Assembly (NCBI RefSeq): GCF_000186865.1
Contig: NW_008705566.1
Location: 1,100,432-1,164,431, forward strand
Direction of reading: 5' to 3'
Source: Aureococcus anophagefferens
Taxonomy: Eukaryota > Sar > Pelagophyceae > Pelagomonadales > Pelagomonadaceae
DNA: 64,000 nucleotides
Shown here piece by piece: positions 55,681 to 64,000 of the stretch. The notes below the pieces were generated by a model that had not been told where the DNA came from, did not search any database, and was given only the letters and a program-made list of their open reading frames with translations. Both the position numbers and the translations under genes were made by a program. Each line of letters opens with the position of its first letter. Position 1 is the first letter of the stretch.

Positions 55681-56531
55681 GTGTGCCTCGGTCGCTTCGG
55701 GGGGTGCCGGAGCCACGCGGCCAGCCCGGTGGCCTTCCGCTCGACGCGGCCCTCGCCGTTGGGCACGAAGCCCGCGACGATCTCCTGGAAGCGCGCGTTG
55801 TGGAAGGGCCGCTGGTGGCGGTAGTCGCGCGCGTTCGCGATGGCGGACCGCGCGTAGGCGCCGGCGTCCTTCGCGTCCCAGGACCGGTAGAGCACCGCGT
55901 AGGCCACGCAGATGGCCGCGGACCGGTTCTGGCCGAAGGCGCAGTGCACGAGGCTCCGCGCGCCGTCGCGGAGCGCCGCGTCGAGCGCCCGGGCGCCCTC
56001 GACGATGTTCCGCCGCGCGACGACGACGTCGCCGTCCTTCTCCGCGCCGACCTTGTCCGGGAAGAGGAATTTCGCGTTCGAGAGGTTCGTCGGTTCGAAG
56101 GTATCGACGTCGACGGGCTCGACGGTGCTGAGCACGAAGTCGAAGGGCCGGCCCGCGGCTCTCGCGTGGGACGCCGCGACCTCGTTGCCGACGTAGAGCA
56201 GCTCGTGGAACCGCGGCAGCGCCGCGCAGCCCGGCCGGTCGCGGTTGCCGCTCGGCAGCGACTCCCAGGGCGTAGTACTGCGCGGGCGACGAGGCGGCGG
56301 CGCGGCGGGCGCGGGTGGTGCTGGCGGCGGCGGCGCGGCTGGTGGTGGCGGCGCGGCTGCTGGTGCGGCTGTTGGCGCCGGCGCCGGCGCGCTGGCTGGC
56401 GCGGCGGATGCTGGTGCTGGCGAGGCAACTGGTGCGGCGCTGGCGCGCTGCGTCGAGCAAATGGCGCAGCTGAGGAACTCCGCCTCCGCACCATCATGCA
56501 CGAAGGTGCAGGCTTCGCACGTCCAGGTCAT
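55677..56531 (-). CDS. Dual-specificity phosphatase with RanBP2-type zinc finger
   Basis: The protein is 284 aa from ATG at 56531. A RanBP2-type finger opens it (WTCEACTFVHDGAEAEFLSCAIC, residues 3-25). A Pro/Ala linker coded by a GCx/CCx-rich run follows (about 30-80). The phosphatase domain has HCAFGQNRSAAICVAY, the HCX5R active site with catalytic Cys and Arg intact. The acidic residue that acts as general acid is probably in the loop before it (EPVDVDTFEP). Dual-specificity enzymes of this size act on phosphoproteins, and some on phosphoinositides. The stop overlaps the stop of BioF. Confidence 0.85.
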   Translation of the reverse strand: MTWTCEACTFVHDGAEAEFLSCAICSTQRASAAPVASPAPASAAPASAPAPAPTAAPAAAPPPPAAPPPPAPPAPAAPPPRRPRSTTPWESLPSGNRDRPGCAALPRFHELLYVGNEVAASHARAAGRPFDFVLSTVEPVDVDTFEPTNLSNAKFLFPDKVGAEKDGDVVVARRNIVEGARALDAALRDGARSLVHCAFGQNRSAAICVAYAVLYRSWDAKDAGAYARSAIANARDYRHQRPFHNARFQEIVAGFVPNGEGRVERKATGLAAWLRHPPKRPRHT

Positions 56532-56536
56532 ATTGA

Positions 56537-56590
56537 TTTCAGTCCATCACGAGTCCGCCCGGCCTTTCAGTCCATCACGAGTCCGCCCGG
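56537..56590. repeat. 26-bp direct repeat just upstream of the phosphatase start
   Basis: Two 26-bp copies (56537-56562 and 56565-56590) are separated by 2 bp in the 205-bp spacer between two divergent genes. They lie 6 bp from the phosphatase ATG. Confidence 0.9.
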
Positions 56591-56736
56591 GCCTCGTCCA
56601 TGCTTAATGCTCTCCTGAGAGCTAGGTCATTGTTGACGTCGTCGTGAAGTTTTCTTGTATTTGCCGCGAGCCGTGCGGGCAGCCCGCGGTGGTTGTGGCT
56701 TTTCGTACGCGGCTGGTTTGTGGAAGCCAGCCAGCC

Positions 56737-59700
56737 ATGGGCGACCCGCCCCCCGAGGAGGCGGGCGGCGACGGCGAGGACCAGGTCGTCTTCGAGCTCA
56801 TGGACAGCGCGCCCGTGGTCCTCCTGGCGCCGCAGAGCCCGCAGCCCATCATCGAGCACCATCCCGCGAGCAACGACGGCTGCTTCGCGACGCGGCGGAA
56901 CGCGGCCGTGGAGCGCATGACGCGGGAGGCGGAGCGCATGAGCACGACGGCGCGGTCGACGGTGCAGGCCGTGCGCGAGGCCTTCAAGGAGCACGTCGCG
57001 GCCGCGCGGTTCCGGAGCGGGGGCAAGCACCGGCGGTCCGTGTCGCTGGAGAAGGTCGACGACCGGGGGGGCGGCCTGAGCGACGGCGCGTCGCGGAGCG
57101 CGCGGCAGTTCGACCAGCGCGAGTACCAGAAGATGGCGCGGCTCGAGCGGCTCGAGTCCGCGCGCGACGCGTTGGCGCTCGCGCGCCTCGTCCGCAAGGG
57201 CCTCGCGCGGACGGGCGCGCCCGACGGCGGGCCGGCGGAGCCCCTGAGGAAGCGCGGCGGCACGCGCATCTTCCGGCGCCAGCGGGGCAACCGGGACCGC
57301 GCGCGCCTCGAGGTCGCGGCGTTCGTGTTCGACTGCTGCGCGACCGCCGACAGCGACGACGACGGCGCGGCGTCCGCGGGGGCCGCGCGGCGCTACACGG
57401 CGCGGCGCCTGCGGCGCGACGGGGCCAAGGAGGTGCTGGCGGCGATTTTAGCCAACGAGGCCTTCGAGTGGAGCGACCACCTGTGTGGAAATCAACCACT
57501 GGAACGCCCTGTCCAGCAAAAACTTCAAACCTCTCTAGCTCGATCAAATCGAAGTCGATTCGGCTGATTTTTGGACGAATCGATTGCTCGCGTCGAGTTC
57601 TCGAAGCACAGACGAAGAGCTCGTGTCGAAACTGTCGCATACGCGAAAATTGAAGTCGGGTTGAAGATTTGATTTCCACACAGGCGACCACGAGGCGGAG
57701 AAGCGGAGCGGCCTGTACGACTCGGACGACAGCGGCGACGAGGACCTGCGGCCCCCGGGGTCGCGGGACGCGAGTCTGGACGTGTTCGACGGTGGGTCGC
57801 AGGAGGACCCGGAGGACGACCCCTACGAGTCGGCCGTCGACCGCGCGAGCCCCGGGCCCGCGTCGCGGTCTTTGGACGACGGCGGCGACGCCGTCCGGCC
57901 CGCGGAGGCGTCGCTCGACTTCGCGCAGACGCTGCGCTGGCTCCAGGACGGTTTTGTCGACGACGAGCGCGACGCGTCGGCCCCGGCGCCCCTGCTGCGC
58001 ACGGAGAACGTGCGCTGCCGGGGCCGCGCGTTCAGCGCCGGCGAGCTCGACGGCGACGACGAGTCCGTGTCCGACTACGACGAGGTCGACTTCGACGAGG
58101 ACGCGTCGAGCGGCGACCCCATGTCGCCCGTGGAGTTCGAGCCGGCGCCCGTGCGCGTGCGCGTGCGGCGGTCCAAGTCCGCGGGGCGCCGCGACTACGT
58201 CCGTTGCTGGGCGGAGCTCGGCGGCGACGCGCGGACGCTCAAGTTCGTGTTGGAGTCGCGGCCCTTCTGCCTCGAGGAGTACGAGCTCGGTCTGGTGGAC
58301 GTCACCGTGGATTTGCGGCGCCGGGAGCTGGCCCTCTGCCCGCGGGGCGTCGGCGAAATTTTAGGCGACGGCGAACCGAACGGCGTCACGCACGTGCTCC
58401 AGCCCGTGGGCGCGCGCGACGCGCTCAGGGGCGACCACCCGGGCGCGCGCCTCATCTTCGACTCGGAGGCGGAGCTGGCCCGGTGGTGGCGGGCCATCGC
58501 CGACGCCGCGGACGCGAATTTACGGCGGTGCCGCCCGGCCGTCGACGCGGCGGCCGGCGGCGACGGCCCGCAGGCCGTCGAGGCGTCGCAGGCCGTCGAC
58601 GCCGAGGGCCGCCCGCCGCGCAACGCGGCGCCCATCATGGAGCGGCTCGGCGTCGTCGACGCGCTCACGTCGGCCGTCGTGCGGCCGCCGCGGTGGCGCG
58701 CGCCGACGCGCGCGCTCGGGCCGCGCGTCTTCGACGCGCTCGTCTACGAGCGGAGCCGCGACGGCCGCTTCCGGGCGTCGTCCAAGGCCTGGTGCCGCGT
58801 CGATTTTACGGTCGAGTCGCGCACGGGCCCGCTCCAGTGCGCGGTCTGGTCGCTCGCGGCGAAGACGGCGACGCGGCGCGGGCCCGTCGCGCCCGACGGC
58901 GGGCGGGAGGAGGCCAAGGCGGATTTGTTCGGGGCGGCGGTGGCGCCCCACGACTGCTGCGTCATCTACTGCCACGGGAATTCGTCGTGCCGCGCGGAGG
59001 TGCTCCAGTCGCTGCGGTCCTGCGCGATTTTAGGAGTGCGGGTGTTGGCCATGGACTGCGGCGGCAGCGGCGCCTCCGGCGGCGACCACGTGAGCCTGGG
59101 GCTGCGGGAGGCGAAGGACGTCGCCTTCGTCGCGCGCCACGCGCGGCGCCACCTCGGCGCGAAGCGCGTCGCGCTCTGGGGGCGGAGCATGGGCTCCGTG
59201 GCCGCCGTGCTCGCGGCGGGCGAGCGCGAGCCCGACATCTCTTGTGTGGTTGCGGATTCCATCTACGAATCGCTCGTGAGCCTCTGCTCCGAGCTCGTCG
59301 CGCGCGCGACGCGGAGCGCGCTGGGCCTCTCGACGGATAAGGACGCGGAGGAGGCCGCGGCCAAGTCCATCATCGACGACATCGGCGTCGGCGACCCGTC
59401 GAAGCGGTCCGAGGAGTCCGTCGACGACAGCGACGAGCTCTCGGCGAGCGAGTGCGACGAGGCCGCGAGCGACGAGAGCTTCGACGTCGACGAGGACGCG
59501 CGCGCGCCCGCCGCGTGGCGGGCCGAGGTCAAGAAGGTGTCGGACGACGCGGCGAACGCGACGCCCGTGTCGAAGCGCGTCGCGGACCTCGGGTCGCCCA
59601 AGAGCCTCCAGGGCCTCGCGCAGCCGCCGAAGCGCAAGGGCTCGCGCGAGGGTCCGGGCATGGCCGCGCGGCGGCCCGCGGACATCGCGGTGGACAAGCC

Positions 59701-60529
59701 CAAGGCCCGCAAGAGCCGCCTCTTCTCGCCGTCCGAGTGGCTCGCGACGGCCGCGAGCTCGGCCATCGAGGAGCCCCTGGCCCGCGCCGTCCGCGTCAAG
59801 GTCGCGCGGCGCGCGCGCTTCGACGTCCGCTGCGTCCGGACGTCGCGCGCGGCCGAGAGCCTGGGCTACCGCGGCGTGTCGCTGCTGTGCCTGAGCGCCG
59901 CGGAGGACAAGGTGACGCCGTCGAGCCACGCGCGCACGCTCCTCGCGCGCCACGCGGCGGGCCGCGACGCGCGCCGCGACGACGACGCCAAGGGCGACCG
60001 GCGGCGGCGCGACGACCGGCCGCCGGCGACGGCGGCCATCGTCATGTGCGCGGGCGACCACAACGCGCCGCGCCCGCTCCACGCGCAGCTCAGCGTCCTC
60101 AAGTTCCTCGCGACGCACCTGCTCCGCTGGGACGAGGGCGCCGCGGACGCGCTCGCGCTCGCGCTGCGGCGGAACCACTCGGGCGCGGGGCTCCGCGCGC
60201 CGCCGTGGATCTTCAACCACAAGCGCCGGTCGCCGGCGAAGCCGCCGCGGCCGCCGCTCAAGCCGGCGAAGACGCCGCCCCGGGGCAAGCCGCCGCCGCC
60301 GCCGCCGCCGGCCAAGGACGCGCCCGCGCGCCTCGACCTCCCGCCGCCCGCGCCGCCGACGCCGACGACGCCCGTCGAGTACGGCGCCCACTCCGTCGAC
60401 TTCGACATCCCGGACGAGGACCACGAGCGGCCCGCGTCGCCGTCGGACCCGCGGCGCCGGCCCATCGCCGCGGAGGAGGACGTCGTCCCGCCGAACACGT
60501 TCCGGGCGCTCGACGTGCCCGACTATTAA
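56737..60529 (+). CDS. PH-like domain / alpha-beta hydrolase protein
   Basis: The protein is about 1193 aa from exons 56737-57472 and 57684-60529, joined in phase 1 across the introner intron (EWS/DHEAEK). The start ATG at 56737 has good context (ccagccATGG). An acidic, disordered N-terminal half leads to a PH-like unit (about 411-522: YVRCWAELGGDARTLKFVLE ... LIFDSEAELARWWRAIADAA, the final helix with conserved W). The hydrolase core follows: VIYCHGNSSCRAEVLQSL (oxyanion region), GRSMGSVAA with nucleophile S747, EDKVTP with D987 and GDHNAPRP with H1038, the BEM46/ABHD13/ABHD17 arrangement. A 190-residue acidic and basic insert separates S747 from the Asp. The Pro-rich tail could bind SH3 or EVH1 domains. 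A lipid or thioester substrate is inferred from the family. Confidence 0.8.
57481..57683 (+). mobile_element. Introner element A3, acting as an intron
   Basis: This 203-bp element has the same perfect 15-bp inverted ends as the copies at 1545 and 14412, and its interior aligns with them when reversed. The 8-bp target duplication GCGACCAC (57473-57480 and 57684-57691) is perfect. The intron is 57473-57683 (211 nt), with a GC donor from the target copy and an AG acceptor from the element. Exact removal rejoins EWS to DHEAE in frame. Confidence 0.93.
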
Positions 60530-60539
60530 ACACACACTT

Positions 60540-61394
60540 TTACACAAACTCCCGTTTCACGGGGATGGCGATCTCGTAGCCGCCGTCGTCGAACGGGTTG
60601 TCGCGGACGGCCTCGACCGTGGCGAGCTCGACGCCCTCGATGGCGTGGTGGACGCCCTGCCGCCGCGTGTCGTAGAGCGCCTTGGCGACGAAGCCGCCCG
60701 CCGCGAGCACCGCGACGGCGAGGAACGCGAGGGCGACGACGATGCCGGCGGAGGCGCGCTCCGCGTCCGTCTTCTTCTTCTTCGCGTGGGGCGCGGCCGT
60801 CGGCTCCGCGGTCGTCGGTCGCGAGGAGGGGGCTGGAGTGGGAGCGGACGACGGCCTCGCGGAAGGCGTGGCGGTCGTCGGCGCGCGGCTCGTCGACGGC
60901 GCGGCGCTCGGCGCGGCGGTCGTCGGCCGCGGCGTGGGGCGGAAGGTCAGCGTGGGCGCGGCCGTTGGAGCCGCGGTCGTGGGAGCCGCCGTCGCCCACG
61001 ACAGCGCGACGTCGACCCATTGCGACCCGCTGCTGAGGTGAAAGGTTTCACCGTTCGTGGCGTTGCCGAACCCGCGGATGTGTTCGTCGAGTAAGCTATC
61101 GTCGCTGTCGTACTTGTCCTTGTCGAAGCAATGCACGGCGATGGTCGCGTCCGCGGACACGCAACCCATGTGGAGGTCCTCGTTCCAGTTCGGGTGGTCG
61201 TCGTCGCTTTTGGTGCTGGTCGTTTTCTCATGAAGGCCAGCGGAGACTCGGCAGTAAGGATCACTGCGGCCGTCGCCCGGGACCTTGTCGCGGTCCTTGA
61301 CGCTCGCGCAGCACACGAAGACGTTCAGGTCGACCTCGCCGTCGTCGCAGCTTTGGACGAGTGCGACGGCGGCGAGGATGAGCGCGCGCAGCAT
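60540..61394 (-). CDS. Secreted C2-domain protein with mucin-like stalk and one membrane helix
   Basis: The protein is 284 aa from ATG at 61394. A signal peptide (MLRALILAAVALVQS) is followed by a C2 domain (about 20-130: LNVFVCCASVKDRDKVPGDG, SDPYCRV, DDDHPNWNEDL, HCFDKDKYDSDD) whose Asp cluster could bind Ca2+. A Thr/Pro/Ala-rich stalk (TAAPTTAAPTAAPTL and similar) should be O-glycosylated. One helix (IVVALAFLAVAVLAAGGFVAKAL, about 215-238) anchors it, with a short tail ending REFV. This places the C2 domain outside the cell or in a lumen, which is uncommon. The stop is 10 bp from that of the hydrolase gene. Confidence 0.85.
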   Translation of the reverse strand: MLRALILAAVALVQSCDDGEVDLNVFVCCASVKDRDKVPGDGRSDPYCRVSAGLHEKTTSTKSDDDHPNWNEDLHMGCVSADATIAVHCFDKDKYDSDDSLLDEHIRGFGNATNGETFHLSSGSQWVDVALSWATAAPTTAAPTAAPTLTFRPTPRPTTAAPSAAPSTSRAPTTATPSARPSSAPTPAPSSRPTTAEPTAAPHAKKKKTDAERASAGIVVALAFLAVAVLAAGGFVAKALYDTRRQGVHHAIEGVELATVEAVRDNPFDDGGYEIAIPVKREFV

Positions 61395-61475
61395 CGCAAG
61401 CTATGAAGAATCGCTTTGGACGAGTGCGACGGCGGCGAGGATGAGCGCGCGCAGCATCGCAAGCTATGAAGAATC
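61350..61475. repeat. 63-bp perfect tandem duplication over the C2/TM protein start
   Basis: Two identical copies (61350-61412 and 61413-61475) include the start codon and the first 14-15 codons of the minus-strand gene. The outer copy gives an upstream frame (MLRALILAAVALVQSDSS, then stop) that would be met first by scanning ribosomes. Confidence 0.95.
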
Positions 61476-61616
61476 GGCTCCCATGCTCTATCTGCAACAC
61501 CAGGGAAACTTGGGCGTCCAAAGAAGTTGAAGCTGGGTATGGGCTCGCCATGTCCGTAAAGGGCTGCCTTCTTTGCGCGTAAATTGTGACCTCGAGAGCG
61601 TCCATACATCGCAGTG
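61395..61616. promoter_or_regulatory. Divergent promoter region, C2/TM gene / CCCH-oxygenase gene
   Basis: This 222-bp spacer includes the outer copy of the 63-bp duplication. No motif was recognised. Confidence 0.3.
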
Positions 61617-62576
61617 ATGCTCGACGACGCAGCCTGCGCGCTCGTCGACGCAGCGGGTGTGGAGTTGTGTCTTAAGTTCCATGGCTTGCAGCGCGGCAGG
61701 TGCCGCTTTGGCATCGAGTGTCATCGCAGCCACAAAGCGCCGTGCGATGCATCGCTCCCGATTCACCGCCAGCTCCTGGATGCCAAGGACGCCGCGGAGG
61801 CCGCGGAGCGAGCATCCACGGCCGAGCAGCAGCGCGCAATCGAAGCCTCGGCGGCCGCGAGGCCTTTGCCGCCGTGGCTGCACGCGGCGCGCGCGGAGCT
61901 CCGCTTCGACGCCCCGAGCGCGATCGGCATGGCCGCGGCGGCGCGCGCCTTCCTCGAGTGCGACAGCCTCGAGCGGCTCCACGAGGTCGCCGCGCTCGAC
62001 GCGGCCCGGCCGCCCGCGTGCCCGACGCTGATCTCCGCCTACAAACGCGCCGGACGCGCCTTGCCGAAAAGCTGGAAAGCCGCCCTGCTCAAGCAGACGA
62101 AGACGTTGAAGCGGCTCAACGCGACGCCGGCGTACGCGGCGTTCCTCGACGCGTACCGCGCGTTCGTCAATGAGACGGTGGTCCCGCAGATCGGCGGCCC
62201 GGTCGTCTACCAGTGCCCGCCGACGCTCCGCGTCTCGATGCCCGGCTCCAAGTGCATCGACGTGCACACGGACGCCGACTACGCGCGCCACGAGTCGGCG
62301 GAGATCAACTACTGGGTGCCGCTGACCGACGTCGCCGCGTCGAACACGCTCTTCCTCGAGTCGCGTCCCGGCGAGGGCGACTACCGCCCCGTGGAGATGC
62401 GCCTCGGCACGGGCCTGCGATTCGACGGCCAGCGATGCCGCCACTTTACGAGGGCGGACGCGGCCGCGACGACGCGCGTGTCCTTCGACTTCCGCGTCGT
62501 GCCCGCGTCGCTGTGGCGCGGCGTCCACGGCGGAAAGATGGGGGATTATGGCGTCGAGCGAGGCGGCGTAACTTGA
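61617..62576 (+). CDS. CCCH zinc finger fused to a 2OG-Fe(II) oxygenase-like domain
   Basis: The protein is 319 aa from ATG at 61617. Near the N-terminus, CLKFHGLQRGRCRFGIECHRSH gives a CCCH finger (C18, C29, C35, H39; spacing 10-5-3), a type that usually binds RNA. A helical region follows (KRAGRALPKSWKAALLKQTKTL). The C-terminal part has the iron triad and cosubstrate residue of 2OG oxygenases: H217 and D219 (IDVHTDADY), H276 (QRCRHF) and R287 (TTRVSFDFRVVP). The sequence EINYWVPLTDV...NTLFLES places it with the StrG/phytanoyl-like group. Hydroxylation of a nucleic acid or protein target is a guess from the finger. A degraded copy of the last codons lies just after the stop. Confidence 0.75.
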   Translation: MLDDAACALVDAAGVELCLKFHGLQRGRCRFGIECHRSHKAPCDASLPIHRQLLDAKDAAEAAERASTAEQQRAIEASAAARPLPPWLHAARAELRFDAPSAIGMAAAARAFLECDSLERLHEVAALDAARPPACPTLISAYKRAGRALPKSWKAALLKQTKTLKRLNATPAYAAFLDAYRAFVNETVVPQIGGPVVYQCPPTLRVSMPGSKCIDVHTDADYARHESAEINYWVPLTDVAASNTLFLESRPGEGDYRPVEMRLGTGLRFDGQRCRHFTRADAAATTRVSFDFRVVPASLWRGVHGGKMGDYGVERGGVT

Positions 62577-62653
62577 GCCCTCCTAGAGGGCCGCGCGACG
62601 TCCGCGGCTCCAAGATGGGCGACTACGGCGTCGCGGCGACTTAAGGAGCTTGC
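62577..62653. repeat. Diverged duplicate of the oxygenase C-terminal codons
   Basis: The end of the gene codes KMGDYGV, and the same heptapeptide is coded again 80-90 bp later (near 62612-62633) in another frame, followed by its own TAA. This is most likely a diverged local duplication of the 3' end. A GC-rich spacer separates the two. Confidence 0.6.
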
Positions 62654-64000
62654 CTAGAGCGCCGCGCCGGCGACGGCGGCGAACATGAGCCCGACGGCGT
62701 GGGCGCCCGGGTCCGCGACGCCGTCCTGGACGTCCGCGGAGACGTAGGCGCTGCGGCCGTGCGTCGCGACGAGCTTCGCCGTGGACGCCGCGCCGTTTTG
62801 GGCGGCGGCCGCCGCCGCGTCGAGGGTGCCCGCCTTCTCGAAGACGTCCGCCGCGGGCAGGAGCGCGTCGCACATCGTGCGGCTGCCGACCTTGGCGCCG
62901 CCGCACTCCGAGATCGCGCCCGCGAAGGCGACGAACGCGCGCTTCCAGGCCGCGTCGGCGTCGGCGTCGCTCCAGTCCCCGGCGTGGGCCTTGACGGCGT
63001 CGCGCATGGACTTCTCCGCCGCCTTGAGGCCCAGGTTGTAGAGCGCGCCGGACGAGCCGCCCATCGAGTCCTCGACGGCTTTCGAGAGCGCCGCGAGGAA
63101 CGCGCACGCGCCCCGGGGCGCGCCGCCCGCGCGGTCCAGGAGCGACACGGCGGCCTTGGCGCCCTGGGCGAGCGTGATGCCGCAGTCGCCGTCGCCGACC
63201 TTCTCGTCCATGGCCGTCAGCGACTCCTCGCCGTCGACGATCGCCTTCGTGGCGGCGCGGAGCGCGTTCGCGAGGCGCGCGTCGACGAGGTCGTTTTCGA
63301 CGGCCGCCGGCGCCACGTCGTCGATGACACTCGCGTCCGGCGCCACCAACGGCGCCGGCGGCGCCGTGGGCTGCCAGTCGCCCGTGCGCATCGCGGGCGT
63401 CCAGCACGGCGCGTCGAGGCGCTCCAAGGTCTTCGCGTCGACGGCGAGCACGCTCAGGCTCACGCCGTGCATGTCGAGGGCCGTCATGAGGCCGCCGGAG
63501 AGGATGCGCTTCACGGTCTTGCCGCGCCGCTCGACGGCCCGCTTCGCCGCGGCGCCGAAGACCGCGAGCTCCATTGGGGTCGTCGCGCCCAGGTCGTTGA
63601 TGATCAACGCGACGTCGTCGCCGGCAGGCAGCGCGTTGACGCAGGCCTCGGCGAGCTTGTCCGCGACGTCCGACGCCGCGAGCGTCGGCGACTTTTCGGC
63701 GCCGGGCTCGCCGTGGATGCCGAGGCCGAGCTCGATCTCGCCGGGCCCGAGGCGGCCCGACGCCGGGCGGCCGGGCAGCGTGCAGACCTCGTAGGCGACG
63801 CCCATGGTCTTGACGGCGCTCGCCGTCGCCCGCGCCGCCGCGGCGACGTCGGCCAGCGGCGCGCCCGCGGCGGCCGCCGCGCCCGCGACCTTGTGCACCG
63901 CGAGCGTCCCCGCGAGGCCCCGCGGCGACTCCGCGTTGCTCAGCGCGACGTCGTCGGCGACGTAGACCGTCTCCACGGGGATGCCGTAGCGCGACGTCGC
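62654..64000 (-). CDS. Dihydroxyacetone kinase (DhaK-DhaL fusion), 5' end outside the window
   Basis: The frame is open through the right edge, so the N-terminal part of DhaK is missing. The visible DhaK half has VADDVALSNAESPRGLAGT, the substrate-binding HGEPG site (GLGIHGEPGAEKSPT) with the His that binds dihydroxyacetone covalently, and VALIINDLGATTPMEL. A linker leads to DhaL (about the last 210 residues) with the Mg/ATP site MDEKVGDGDCGITLAQGAKA and GGSSGALYNLGLKA. The single-chain DhaK-DhaL form is the ATP-dependent eukaryotic type (DAK/triokinase-FMN cyclase), which phosphorylates dihydroxyacetone or glyceraldehyde in the cytosol. All visible motifs are intact. Confidence 0.93.
   Translation of the reverse strand, partial: ATSRYGIPVETVYVADDVALSNAESPRGLAGTLAVHKVAGAAAAAGAPLADVAAAARATASAVKTMGVAYEVCTLPGRPASGRLGPGEIELGLGIHGEPGAEKSPTLAASDVADKLAEACVNALPAGDDVALIINDLGATTPMELAVFGAAAKRAVERRGKTVKRILSGGLMTALDMHGVSLSVLAVDAKTLERLDAPCWTPAMRTGDWQPTAPPAPLVAPDASVIDDVAPAAVENDLVDARLANALRAATKAIVDGEESLTAMDEKVGDGDCGITLAQGAKAAVSLLDRAGGAPRGACAFLAALSKAVEDSMGGSSGALYNLGLKAAEKSMRDAVKAHAGDWSDADADAAWKRAFVAFAGAISECGGAKVGSRTMCDALLPAADVFEKAGTLDAAAAAAQNGAASTAKLVATHGRSAYVSADVQDGVADPGAHAVGLMFAAVAGAAL

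Noticed and set aside
57481..57683. Separate genes for the acidic N-terminal part and the hydrolase
   Set aside because: Same argument: exact introner removal joins them in phase 1.
62577..62640. TGA at the end of the CCCH-oxygenase as selenocysteine
   Set aside because: The codons after TGA have no oxygenase homology, and the similar heptapeptide lies in another frame. A duplication explains it.
1..64000. tRNA, rRNA, CRISPR or prokaryotic operon signals
   Set aside because: None were recognised by eye. Gene structure, introns and domains are eukaryotic. A tRNAscan or Infernal run would be decisive for small RNAs.

Overview
The window is nuclear DNA from a very GC-rich, compact protist genome. 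The best fit is a photosynthetic stramenopile of the pelagophyte type, close to Aureococcus; this is inferred, not proved. Four signs point there. (1) Four introner-type elements with inverted ends and 8-bp target duplications act as introns. (2) A MATE transporter carries a signal peptide followed by an Ala-Phe-Val-Ala-Pro motif, as in heterokont plastid targeting. (3) A peroxiredoxin has an in-frame TGA exactly at the peroxidatic cysteine position, which indicates a selenoprotein. (4) One gene belongs to a nuclear family I recognise from diatoms and other stramenopiles. An ODA1-type docking-complex gene implies a flagellum, or at least its retained genes.

Layout. 0.3-10.3 kb: a Dispatched/Patched-like RND transporter split by an introner, then a full-size ABCA transporter on the other strand. 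10.6-16 kb: FolD and a protein of about seven C2 domains split by a second introner. 16-24 kb: a Tudor-like/TET-JBP-like/ILEI-like fusion with a third, distinct introner, a USP deubiquitinase, an F-box-like gene and a possible small membrane protein. 24-31 kb: an ankyrin-kinase with a CaaX end, and a secreted-protein gene cut in two by a 3-kb copia-like retroelement. 31-46 kb: a PAPS sulfotransferase, a PDZ/RRM-like protein, a stramenopile nuclear protein, a small membrane protein, a basic nuclear protein, an MBD-like/AWS/SET/SANT/PHD methyltransferase, a pseudo-alpha-kinase/SIM-array/RING protein, and a ubiquitin-like/TPR/glycosyltransferase that spans a 50-N assembly gap. 46-56.5 kb: ODA1, a second sulfotransferase, plastid MATE, a small protein, the Sec peroxiredoxin, a RanBP2-finger protein, BioF and a RanBP2-finger/dual-specificity phosphatase. 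56.7-64 kb: a PH-like/alpha-beta hydrolase with the fourth introner, a secreted C2/TM protein, a CCCH/2OG oxygenase, and a dihydroxyacetone kinase that runs off the right edge.

Genes are packed tightly: stops lie 10-30 bp apart or overlap, and start-to-start gaps are a few hundred bases. Most genes are single exons. The few ordinary introns are tiny (46, 46, 56 and 61 nt), whereas introner introns are 200-211 nt. Several genes carry short tandem duplications over their start or stop codon. Most functional links are by theme only: chromatin and DNA modification (the TET/JBP-like and SET proteins), ubiquitin/SUMO (the USP and RING proteins) and C2 proteins. This is a eukaryotic chromosome, so no operons are expected.
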